The translations under genes were made by a program, and so were the position numbers. DNA of 32,955 nucleotides, from the NCBI GenBank assembly GCA_947589275.1, contig CANQAQ010000009.1, forward strand, positions 1 to 32,955, read 5' to 3'. Positions within the stretch are counted from its first letter, which is position 1; each line of letters opens with the position of its first letter. Source of the stretch: an uncultured Bacilli bacterium (GTDB taxonomy: Bacteria; Bacillota_I; Bacilli_A; RF39; UBA660). The notes beneath the pieces are model-generated. The model did not search any database, had not been told where the DNA came from, and saw nothing but the letters and a program-made list of their open reading frames with translations. Shown in pieces: positions 9,473 to 17,796 of the stretch.

Positions 9473-10486
9473 TTATAAATTAGTAACGTTTTTATGAAGT
9501 GAATTATTAATAGCTCCTGATATTATATTACTTAGTTTTTCAATAACAAAATCTATTTCTTTTGGAGTTACTATCATATTATAACCTATTGGATTTAATA
9601 CTTCTATAATTAAAGATTTTATTTCATTTTCATTTAAATTTCCAATAAGACCAAATAATTCTTTTTTATCATTTTCATCAATATTATCTTTGCTTATATT
9701 AGTACGTATAATTTTTAATTTTTCTTTAGGATTATCTATATTTTTTTTCATATAAGAAAAATGATTAGTAATATAATTAAATGTATCATTTACTATAGTT
9801 ATAGAATCTACCACAGTTGGAACTCCTATTGCAATTACTGGAATATTTAAATTATCTTTACTAATTTCTTTTCTATTATTTCCTATACCACTTCCTGGAC
9901 TTATTCCAGTATCTGTGATTTGAATAGTTTTATTTAATCTATCAATTGAAGATGCTTTTAATGAATCAATAACTATTAAAAAATCTGGTTTTTCTTCTTT
10001 TACTATTGCATTTATAATATTGCTTGTTTCAAGTCCAGTTTGTGCCATTACACCTGGACTAAATGCAGCGGTACTTCTAAAACCTTCTTCTACATTTATT
10101 CCGATATTAAAAAAATGATTAGTAACTATTATATTATTTATTGTAAGTGGTCCTAATGAATCTGGTGTACTTTTTTGATTACCAAGACCAATTATTAAAC
10201 ATTTGTCTTTATCTTTAATATTTGTTAATTTTAATATCTTTTTTAACTCTTTTATTAAAATATTTTCTACTTTTTTTGCATTATTATAGTCTGTTACATC
10301 ATCAAACTCTATTGTTATATAATTACCTATCTTTTTATTATACAAATTTTTATTATTTTCATCTATCACAATATTTGTTATTTTAATATTTTCATCTGAT
10401 ATAGTTTCTACATTTTCGGTATTTACTTCTTCAATTGCTAAATCAGTTCTTATATTTAATACACTACCATCAATATTATGAGACAT
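9473..10486 (-). CDS. gpr: Germination protease (GPR)
   Basis: RTDLAIEE propeptide-type start, GLGNQKSTPDSLGP, IDSLKASSIDRLNKTIQITDTGISPGSGIGNNRKEI, PVIAIGVPTVVDS. Confidence 0.96.
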   Translation of the reverse strand: MSHNIDGSVLNIRTDLAIEEVNTENVETISDENIKITNIVIDENNKNLYNKKIGNYITIEFDDVTDYNNAKKVENILIKELKKILKLTNIKDKDKCLIIGLGNQKSTPDSLGPLTINNIIVTNHFFNIGINVEEGFRSTAAFSPGVMAQTGLETSNIINAIVKEEKPDFLIVIDSLKASSIDRLNKTIQITDTGISPGSGIGNNRKEISKDNLNIPVIAIGVPTVVDSITIVNDTFNYITNHFSYMKKNIDNPKEKLKIIRTNISKDNIDENDKKELFGLIGNLNENEIKSLIIEVLNPIGYNMIVTPKEIDFVIEKLSNIISGAINNSLHKNVTNL

Positions 10487-10502
10487 ATTATCACCTCTTT
10501 AC

Positions 10503-10533
10503 TATTTTTACCAAAAGTTATAATAATTATTGC
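10503..10533 (-). promoter_or_regulatory. Candidate forespore (sigma-F/G type) promoter for gpr
   Basis: GGTAAAAATA (10503-10512) fits GGNNANANTN; GCAATA at 10528-10533, 15 nt spacer. Confidence 0.3.
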
Positions 10534-10558
10534 ATTTTTATATATTATTTGATAAAAT
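10530..10558 (+). promoter_or_regulatory. Candidate sigma-A promoter for rpsT (TTGCAT-N17-TAAAAT)
   Basis: -35 at 10530-10535, -10 at 10553-10558. Confidence 0.65.
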
Positions 10559-10589
10559 TATTAAAGTTAAATATTATGGAGGTGAAAAA

Positions 10590-10829
10590 ATGCCAAATAT
10601 TAAAAGTGCTAAAAAAAGAGTTTTAGTTAATGAAACAAAACATTCTAATAATGTTCCTAAAAAGTCTTTAATGAAAACTGCTATTAAAAAAGCTATTACA
10701 GATACTAATGAAGAAACTGTAAAAGAAGCAAATAAAAGAATCGATAAAGCTTTATCTAGTGGAATTATAACTAAAAATAAAGCTGCAAGGCAAAAAAGAC
10801 GTGTATCTAAGAAATTAAATAATAAATAA
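10590..10829 (+). CDS. rpsT: 30S ribosomal protein S20
   Basis: MPNIKSAKKRVLVNETKHSNN...KNKAARQKRRVSKKL; SD ggaggtg. Confidence 0.96.
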   Translation: MPNIKSAKKRVLVNETKHSNNVPKKSLMKTAIKKAITDTNEETVKEANKRIDKALSSGIITKNKAARQKRRVSKKLNNK

Positions 10830-10852
10830 TATCTTTAAAAGATATTTTTTTA
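10828..10852 (+). terminator. Intrinsic terminator of rpsT
   Basis: Stem aatatctt (10828-10835) / aagatatt (10839-10846) and T tract; overlaps the TAA stop. Confidence 0.75.
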
Positions 10853-10883
10853 TTTATATGATATAATTAATATAGGTGAAGGT

Positions 10884-11813
10884 ATGAAAAAAATATTTAC
10901 TTTTTTAATTAGTATTTTAATTTTTATAATAATAATTGATGAAAAAATATTTAATGATAGTATTTATAATATAGTTTCAAATAGTATAAATAATACTACA
11001 TATAAGTTAGTAAAAAATATAGATGCACTTACTACAAGTAGTTATTTAAATAAAGATTATTCTTCTTATGTTAAAAGTACTACTAATTTTACACCAAGAA
11101 ATAAACAAGAATTACTAAATATTTATTATACTATTTTAAATAATGGTTGGGATAATTTTTCATATTATTGTGATGATAGTTATACAAATTGTTTAGATGA
11201 TATAAAATCTTTAACTAAAACTGCTGATACTTTTTCACAAATAAATCAGTTAGTACATCCATATAATTCTTTTTCTACAATAAAGTCAAATTATAATGAA
11301 GATGGCAGAATTGATGTATCAATCAAAAAAAAATATAGTGAAGATGATATAATTAAAATAAATAATAAAATTGATAATATAATAAATGAATTAAATATAA
11401 ATAAATATAATAGTGTAGAAGAAAAAATAAAAGTATTTCATGATTATTTAGCAAATACAAATAAATATGATTCAAATAAATTAAATAAAACTTCAATATA
11501 TAATTCAGATACTGCAATTGGTACATTATTTGAGGGGTATTCAATTTGCTCTGGATATACAGATACATTAGCTATATTTTTATCTAAATTAGGAATAGAT
11601 AATGTTAGAGTTGCAAATAATGATCATACATGGAATGCATTATTATTAGATAATAAATGGAAACATATTGATTTAACTTGGGATGACCCTATTTTAGATA
11701 ATGGAGAAGATACTATTATATATGATTATTTTTTAATATCATCTAGTAATTTAAATAGTCTTAATGATAATGGACATTTTTATAGTATAAATATATATGA
11801 TTTTATAAAATAA
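10884..11813 (+). CDS. Secreted/membrane-anchored transglutaminase-like protein
   Basis: N-terminal hydrophobic segment; Cys-His-Asp triad in YSICSGYTDTLAIFLSKLGI...NDHTWNALLLDNKWKHIDLTWDDP; SD ggtgaagg. Confidence 0.83.
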   Translation: MKKIFTFLISILIFIIIIDEKIFNDSIYNIVSNSINNTTYKLVKNIDALTTSSYLNKDYSSYVKSTTNFTPRNKQELLNIYYTILNNGWDNFSYYCDDSYTNCLDDIKSLTKTADTFSQINQLVHPYNSFSTIKSNYNEDGRIDVSIKKKYSEDDIIKINNKIDNIINELNINKYNSVEEKIKVFHDYLANTNKYDSNKLNKTSIYNSDTAIGTLFEGYSICSGYTDTLAIFLSKLGIDNVRVANNDHTWNALLLDNKWKHIDLTWDDPILDNGEDTIIYDYFLISSSNLNSLNDNGHFYSINIYDFIK

Positions 11814-11846
11814 ATAAAAATGCTTATATTTAAGCATTTTTATTTA
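11811..11846. terminator. Bidirectional 16-bp hairpin between transglutaminase gene and miaA
   Basis: Perfect taaataaaaatgctta (11811-11826) / taagcatttttattta (11831-11846), 4-nt loop; contains both stop codons. Confidence 0.85.
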
Positions 11847-12702
11847 TGTAATTACATACCTTTTCAATAGTACTATCAAAATTATCAAAGTTAACATTAA
11901 ACCATTTTATATCCATTTTATTATTAAACCATGTATATTGTCTTTTAGCATAATGTCTACTATTTTTTTTAATTAAATCTATTGACTGTTCTAAAGATAA
12001 TTGTAAATCAAAATATTTAAATAATTCTTTATATCCTATTACTGTTTTTAAACTTTTTGTATTTTTATCTTTGTTATAAAACTTTTTTGCTTCATCTATA
12101 AGACCATCATTTATCATAATATCTACTCTATCATTAATTCTTTTATATAGAGTTTTTCTATCTGTAGTAAGTCCAATAAAATAAACATTATCATATAAAA
12201 GTTTATCTCCATTTTTATTTTGTGTATTATTTTCTAAATTAATAAGTTCTCTTATTAATCTTCTTTTATTATTTTTATCTACATTACTATTATTATCTAA
12301 TTTTAATATTCTTTCATATAATTCATCATTTTTTAATGACTCATAATTATTATTAATTTTATCTTTATTAAATCTATAATCATATAATAATGCCTTAATA
12401 TAAAGTCCTGTACCACCTACTATAATTATGTTTTTATTTTCTTTTATTAATTTATTTAATATATTTCTTGAATCAATTTGATAATCATATACTGAATACT
12501 CTTCATCATAATCTTTTATATCTATCATATGATGAATAATTCCTTCTTTTTCATTATCCTTAATCTTAGCACTTGCAATATCAATATCTTTATATATTTG
12601 AACACTATCTGCATTTATAATTTCTGCATTATATTTTTTTGCAAGAGAAATACTAAGTTTTGTTTTACCTACAGCAGTTGGCCCAGTTATTACAATAATC
12701 AT
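11830..12702 (-). CDS. miaA: tRNA dimethylallyltransferase
   Basis: IVITGPTAVGKTKLSISLA, NADSVQIYKDIDIASAK, IIVGGTGLYIKALLYDY, RRQY-like AKRQYTWF. Confidence 0.95.
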   Translation of the reverse strand: MIIVITGPTAVGKTKLSISLAKKYNAEIINADSVQIYKDIDIASAKIKDNEKEGIIHHMIDIKDYDEEYSVYDYQIDSRNILNKLIKENKNIIIVGGTGLYIKALLYDYRFNKDKINNNYESLKNDELYERILKLDNNSNVDKNNKRRLIRELINLENNTQNKNGDKLLYDNVYFIGLTTDRKTLYKRINDRVDIMINDGLIDEAKKFYNKDKNTKSLKTVIGYKELFKYFDLQLSLEQSIDLIKKNSRHYAKRQYTWFNNKMDIKWFNVNFDNFDSTIEKVCNYINKNA

Positions 12703-12729
12703 ATATATACCTTCTTTCTATATATAAAA

Positions 12730-14469
12730 TTACATAGCTCTTTTAAACAATTTTTCAAGTTCATATACTGGATAATGGATAACTGTTGGTCTACCATGAG
12801 GACATGTATATGGATTATCAGTTTTAGATAAATTATCAATAAGTATTTCCATCTCTTCTATTGATATAGCTTCATTTCCTTTAATACTTGCTTTACAAGC
12901 CATAGTTGCAGAAACACTATCATTAAATCTTTCTATATTAAAGTTTTTTTCCATTATTATTATTTTTTCTAAAATATTACGAATAAAGTCTTCTTCATAA
13001 CCTTCTTTAAACCACGTTGGATGAGATCTTATCATAAATGAATTTGTACCAAATTCTTCAATATCAATTCCAAGTTTTTTTATAAATTCTATATTTTGTT
13101 TTATAATTATAAATTCATTAGCAGGATATTCAATATTAATTGGAAACAACATATCTATTTTATCTGGTTTTGGATTACCCATTGCTTTTTTATATTTTTC
13201 ATAATTTATTCTTTCATTTGCCGCATGTTGATCAATTATATACATTCCTTTTTCATTTTGACATATTATATATGTTCCTAAAACTGCACCTATTGGGTAC
13301 ATTTTTGGAAGAATTATTTTTTCATTAATCTGATATTCTTCTTCTTTTTCTTGTACTATATTATCTATATCAGTACTTTGAAAATCAAATGATATTTCTT
13401 CTACCTTTTCATTTTCATCTAATATTGTTATAGGTTCTATTATATTACTAACATTAAGTACATCATTATCAATATTTGGTACTAATAATGTTTTATCAAG
13501 AGCTTCCTTTATACTTTTAAATACTAAATTCTTTAATTCTTCAAAATTACTAAATTTAATATCCATTTTTGATGGATGAACATTTACATCTATTAAAGAA
13601 GGATCAACAGTTATATTTAAAATTACTATTGGATATCTATTATCTGGCTTATATGTATGATAAGCTTCGTTAATACATCTATTTAATTCCTGATTTTTTA
13701 CTACTCTTTTATTTACAATTGTAATCATACTATTTCTATTTGATTTTGTAACTTCAGGCATAGAAATATATCCATCAATTTCATAATCGTCATTTAAACC
13801 ATTTATCATAAGCATTTTTTTTGCAACTTTATGTCCATAAATATTATTTATTACTTTTAATAAATTACAGCTTCCATCAGTTTGTAAAATTATTTTACCA
13901 TCATTGATTAAAGTAAATCTTATATTAGTATTTGAAAGTGCTGCTTTAGTTACACATTCTGTAACATTAGAAAGTTCTGTATATAAACTACTTAAATATT
14001 TTAATCTAGCTGGTGTATTATAAAATAAATTTTTAACTTCAATAGATGTACCTTTTCTTAAATCACCAGAATACTCTTTTAGGACTTTTCCAGATTCTAT
14101 TTCATAAATAATACTATTTACCCCATCACATGTATCAAGTATTACATATGATACACTAGCTATTGAAGGAAGAGCTTCACCTCTAAAACCAAGTGTATTA
14201 ATATTAAATAAATCATCTTCGCTTTTTAATTTACTAGTAGCATGTGATTGAAAACACATAAGTGCGTCTTCCTTATCCATACCTATTCCATTATCAGTAA
14301 CTTTAATTGATTTTATTCCTGATTCTACTAATTCAATTTTAATTTCAGTACTATTAGCGTCAATACTATTTTCAACTAATTCTTTAACAACAGATGCAAC
14401 ATTTTCAACTACTTCTCCAGCTGCTATTTTATTTGATAAGTTTTCACTCATCAACATTATTTTTCCCAT
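12730..14469 (-). CDS. mutL: DNA mismatch repair protein MutL
   Basis: NKIAAGEVVENVASVVKELVENSIDA, GFRGEALPSI; endonuclease motif DQHAANERINYE and CPHGRP. Confidence 0.96.
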   Translation of the reverse strand: MGKIMLMSENLSNKIAAGEVVENVASVVKELVENSIDANSTEIKIELVESGIKSIKVTDNGIGMDKEDALMCFQSHATSKLKSEDDLFNINTLGFRGEALPSIASVSYVILDTCDGVNSIIYEIESGKVLKEYSGDLRKGTSIEVKNLFYNTPARLKYLSSLYTELSNVTECVTKAALSNTNIRFTLINDGKIILQTDGSCNLLKVINNIYGHKVAKKMLMINGLNDDYEIDGYISMPEVTKSNRNSMITIVNKRVVKNQELNRCINEAYHTYKPDNRYPIVILNITVDPSLIDVNVHPSKMDIKFSNFEELKNLVFKSIKEALDKTLLVPNIDNDVLNVSNIIEPITILDENEKVEEISFDFQSTDIDNIVQEKEEEYQINEKIILPKMYPIGAVLGTYIICQNEKGMYIIDQHAANERINYEKYKKAMGNPKPDKIDMLFPINIEYPANEFIIIKQNIEFIKKLGIDIEEFGTNSFMIRSHPTWFKEGYEEDFIRNILEKIIIMEKNFNIERFNDSVSATMACKASIKGNEAISIEEMEILIDNLSKTDNPYTCPHGRPTVIHYPVYELEKLFKRAM

Positions 14470-14494
14470 ACTACCACCATATTAATTATATCAA

Positions 14495-14524
14495 AAAAAG
14501 AAAGATAAATCATTATTTATCTTT
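14495..14524 (-). terminator. Intrinsic terminator of uvrC
   Basis: 10 bp stem aaagataaat (14501-14510) / atttatcttt (14515-14524); uvrC stop 14513-14515 in loop/stem. Confidence 0.7.
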
Positions 14525-16282
14525 TAAATATTTTCTTAAATTATTAATAGTATTTTTAGGTACTATTTTTAATAATTCTTCATCAGTTGCATTTATAATA
14601 CCAGATAGTGTTTTAAAATGTTTAATTAAATCTTTTCTTCTTTTTTCACCTATACCTGGTATATTATCTAATTTTGATGATAATGAACCTTTACTTCTAA
14701 TATCTTTATGGTAATTAATAGTAAATCTATGTACCTCTTCACTTATTCTTTCTAGATAGTGAAATAAATCACTATTTTTTTCTATAGGTATTTCTTTTTC
14801 ATTTGATACTAAAGCACATATTCTATGTTTATCATTTTTTTTCATACCATAAACAGGTATATCAAGACATAAATTATCTAGTATTTCCTTAGCTGCATTT
14901 ATTTGTATCAATCCACCATCTACTAATATTAAATCAGGTTTAATTAAATTATCATTTATAACTCTTATATATCTTCTTTCAATTACTTCTTGCATTAAAT
15001 GATAATCATCTTTTATATTACCAATTATTTTATATTTTCTATAATCTTTTTTACTTGGTTTACCATCTATAAATACAATCATACAACTTACAGTATATTC
15101 ACCAAATAAATGTGAATTATCAAATGATTCAATTCTATGTATATTTATATTAAGTAATTTAGACAATTCTTCATTTGCACGTATACTTTTATTTAAATCT
15201 TTTTTTATTAAATCAAATTTTTCATTTAACTTTATTTTAGCATTTTCATATGCCATTAGAACTAAATTCTTTTTAGGTCCTCTATTTGGAATTAATACTT
15301 TTACATTTAATATTTCACTTAAAATATTAGTATCTATATTAGATGGTAATAGTATTTCTTTTGGTTTATCATTATTATCATAAAATGATATAATAAAGTT
15401 ACTAAATAAATCAGTTTCATCTTCATTAAGCTCATATATATAACTATTTCTTTCAACTAAATTTCCATTTCTTAAATGAAGAACTTGTATTGATATAAAA
15501 TCTTCAAGTACATAATAATTAAATATATCCCTATTAATATTATCTTTTAAATCTATTTTCTGTTTTTCTAATACTTTTGATATATAATTTAGTAATTCTT
15601 TAATTTCATTTGCTCTTTCAAAATTTAATTTATTTGATTCCTCATACATTTCTTGTTTTAATTTATATACAATATCAGAATAATTACCATTTAAAAATGA
15701 TGTAATTTCTTTTACCATATCATCCATTTTTTGTTTTTCTATTTTTATTTTGCAATATCCAAGACATTCACCTATATGATAATATAAACATGGTTTATCT
15801 TCAAAAGTATTACATTTTCTTAATGGATATATTCTATTTAACATATTTACTATGTTTTTTGCAGCATATACATTTGGATATGGCCCAAATAATTTTTCAT
15901 TTTTTCTTTTTTTATTTTTTTTAGGCCTTATTACTTCAAGTTTTGGATACTTATCGTATGAAAGTGATATATATGGATATGTTTTATCATCCCTAAATAT
16001 AATATTATATTTAGGATCATATTTTTTAATTAAATTTATTTCTAATAAAAATGCCTCTTTTTCTGATTCAGTAATTATATATTCAAAATCAACTATATTT
16101 GAAACAAGTGCTTTTGTTTTACCAGTTTTAGAACCTGTAAAATAACTTGTTACCCTATTTTTTAATATTTTAGCTTTTCCTACATAAATAACTTTACCAG
16201 TATTATCTTTCATTAAGTAACAACCAGGTTTTTTAGGTAAAAGAGATAATTTTTGTTTTATATGTAATTTTATTTCATCCAT
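14513..16282 (-). CDS. uvrC: UvrABC system protein C
   Basis: LLPKKPGCYLMKDNTGKVIYVGKAK GIY-YIG domain, ESFDNSHLFGEYTVSCMIVF, C-terminal HhH LDNIPGIGEKRRKDLIKHF. Confidence 0.97.
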   Translation of the reverse strand: MDEIKLHIKQKLSLLPKKPGCYLMKDNTGKVIYVGKAKILKNRVTSYFTGSKTGKTKALVSNIVDFEYIITESEKEAFLLEINLIKKYDPKYNIIFRDDKTYPYISLSYDKYPKLEVIRPKKNKKRKNEKLFGPYPNVYAAKNIVNMLNRIYPLRKCNTFEDKPCLYYHIGECLGYCKIKIEKQKMDDMVKEITSFLNGNYSDIVYKLKQEMYEESNKLNFERANEIKELLNYISKVLEKQKIDLKDNINRDIFNYYVLEDFISIQVLHLRNGNLVERNSYIYELNEDETDLFSNFIISFYDNNDKPKEILLPSNIDTNILSEILNVKVLIPNRGPKKNLVLMAYENAKIKLNEKFDLIKKDLNKSIRANEELSKLLNINIHRIESFDNSHLFGEYTVSCMIVFIDGKPSKKDYRKYKIIGNIKDDYHLMQEVIERRYIRVINDNLIKPDLILVDGGLIQINAAKEILDNLCLDIPVYGMKKNDKHRICALVSNEKEIPIEKNSDLFHYLERISEEVHRFTINYHKDIRSKGSLSSKLDNIPGIGEKRRKDLIKHFKTLSGIINATDEELLKIVPKNTINNLRKYLKDK

Positions 16283-16324
16283 TATTAATCACCTCCTTAA
16301 TAATTTATTATATTATATCATATT

Positions 16325-16352
16325 TTGTATAAATTAAAATTTATAGTATAAT
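16325..16352 (+). promoter_or_regulatory. Candidate sigma-A promoter for the YigZ gene (TTGTAT-N16-TATAAT)
   Basis: -35 at 16325-16330, -10 at 16347-16352. Confidence 0.5.
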
Positions 16353-16369
16353 TACTTTAGGTGAAATAA

Positions 16370-16750
16370 ATGTATATTATTAATAAAAATGTAGAAAATG
16401 AATTAGTTATTAAAAAATCTAAATTTATTACTAAACTATACTATTTAGATGATATAGATAAAGTAGAAGAAATAATTAATAATTTAAAAAAAGAATATAA
16501 AAAGGCAACTCATATTACATATGCATATATAATAAATGGTAAAGAAAAAGCATTTGATGATGGTGAACCAAATAATACAGCAGGTAGACCAATACTTAAT
16601 GTACTTAAAAAAAAGAATGTAACAAATATTTTAGCTATTGTTATTAGATATTTTGGTGGGATTAAATTAGGTGCTGGAGGACTTGTTAGAGCATATACAA
16701 AAAGTGTTTCTATGGCATTTAAATTAATAGATATAAAAGAAAAAGAATAA
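16370..16750 (+). CDS. Short YigZ/IMPACT N-terminal (UPF0029) domain protein
   Basis: KKSKFITKLYYL, ATHITYAYIINGKEKAFDDGEPNNTAGRPIL, IVIRYFGGIKLGAGGLVRAYT; only the N-terminal domain present. Confidence 0.9.
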   Translation: MYIINKNVENELVIKKSKFITKLYYLDDIDKVEEIINNLKKEYKKATHITYAYIINGKEKAFDDGEPNNTAGRPILNVLKKKNVTNILAIVIRYFGGIKLGAGGLVRAYTKSVSMAFKLIDIKEKE

Positions 16751-16765
16751 TATTTATTCTTTTTT
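16741..16765. terminator. Bidirectional hairpin between the YigZ gene and the amidoligase gene
   Basis: 11 bp stem aaaaagaataa / ttattcttttt with 3-nt loop; YigZ TAA in the left arm. Confidence 0.7.
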
Positions 16766-17716
16766 TTACATTATATATTGCTTTAAAAAATACTTTTTAT
16801 CAACATCTTCTTTAAATACAGTATCTGTAAACTTTAATGCATCATCAATATAGATTTTTCCATATTCACTTAAATCAAAATTATCTAAAGACATATTATT
16901 AATTTTATAATCTAAAAAATCTATATCTATATTATCACTTTCTAAAGATGAAATTATACTACAAAACAAATTTATTTCATTTTGAATAATAATTGGATCA
17001 ATTGTACCATTACACATTCTAAATTCTATTGTATTTAAATAATTAAATATATCATAAAATGATATATTACCTAAATTTAATCCATATTTTTTATCTAAGA
17101 GTATATCACAAAATAAATTTTCTATTAAAGTAGATAAACTAGAGTAATTTAAATGACCTTTATAAGATTTTAAAAAATTTAATAATATTTTTCTAATTGG
17201 TATAGCATATTTATAAATTGCATCCCTTGGAGTATCTCCACAGTATCCAAATTTATATATTATATGTTCATATACTGTATATAACTTTAAAAAATTAAGA
17301 AATTTTTCAGGATTTTTTAAAGTAGCATCTTTTGAAACATGTACATGTAGTGCCATTCTATCATCAATTACTGCATTATATTTTTTTAATTTTTTACACA
17401 TTATATATAACTCTTTAAAATATTTTTCATCATTATTAAAAACTGGTGTTTTTACTTCTCCTCCAAATATCTTATCATCTACAATGTATGTAAAATCTAA
17501 ATCATTAGTAAATCTCCATTTACCATAATATAAATTTGATTTATCAACCATAAATTTATTTGCAACTTTAATCAACTTTTCTCTAGGTGCATTTCCATAT
17601 TCAATTTCTACTCCAAATTTTATATCACTATCAAAATTAAGTTTTTTTCTATATGAAATATTAGTATTTTTTAGAATATTTAATAGTTCACATCTATCAA
17701 TATTTAATAATTCCAT
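16766..17716 (-). CDS. Putative amidoligase (GCS-like COOH-NH2 ligase superfamily)
   Basis: FGVEIEY, KWRFTNDLDFTY, GGEVKTPVF, MALHVHVSKDA, TIEFRMCNGT; start trimmed to MELLNID (SD agaggg), because the longer ORF start overlaps the promoter -10 region. Confidence 0.75.
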   Translation of the reverse strand: MELLNIDRCELLNILKNTNISYRKKLNFDSDIKFGVEIEYGNAPREKLIKVANKFMVDKSNLYYGKWRFTNDLDFTYIVDDKIFGGEVKTPVFNNDEKYFKELYIMCKKLKKYNAVIDDRMALHVHVSKDATLKNPEKFLNFLKLYTVYEHIIYKFGYCGDTPRDAIYKYAIPIRKILLNFLKSYKGHLNYSSLSTLIENLFCDILLDKKYGLNLGNISFYDIFNYLNTIEFRMCNGTIDPIIIQNEINLFCSIISSLESDNIDIDFLDYKINNMSLDNFDLSEYGKIYIDDALKFTDTVFKEDVDKKYFLKQYIM

Positions 17717-17744
17717 ATTATCCCTCTTTTTTTCTAAATTGAAT

Positions 17745-17772
17745 ATTATATCCAAATTATTATATTTGTCAA
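17745..17772 (-). promoter_or_regulatory. Perfect-consensus sigma-A promoter for the amidoligase gene (TTGACA-N16-TATAAT)
   Basis: Minus strand -35 at 17767-17772 and -10 at 17745-17750. Confidence 0.8.
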
Positions 17773-17796
17773 AAAAATTATATCTTTCGATATAAT
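17770..17796 (-). terminator. Intrinsic terminator of smc
   Basis: 8 bp stem attatatc (17777-17784) / gatataat (17789-17796), GAAA loop on the minus strand, then U7; adjacent to smc stop at 17797. Confidence 0.8.

Noticed and set aside
10435-10626. Plus-strand 63-aa ORF
   Set aside because: Overlaps gpr start and rpsT in another frame; no motif.
11353-11568. Minus-strand 71-aa Tyr/Leu-rich ORF
   Set aside because: Antisense to the transglutaminase gene; composition artefact.
12529-14714. Plus-strand ORFs 12529..12831, 13096..13281, 13140..13328, 14394..14714
   Set aside because: Antisense to miaA, mutL and uvrC; Phe/Tyr/His-rich shadow ORFs.
15852-16145. Plus-strand 97-aa ORF
   Set aside because: Antisense to the uvrC GIY-YIG domain.
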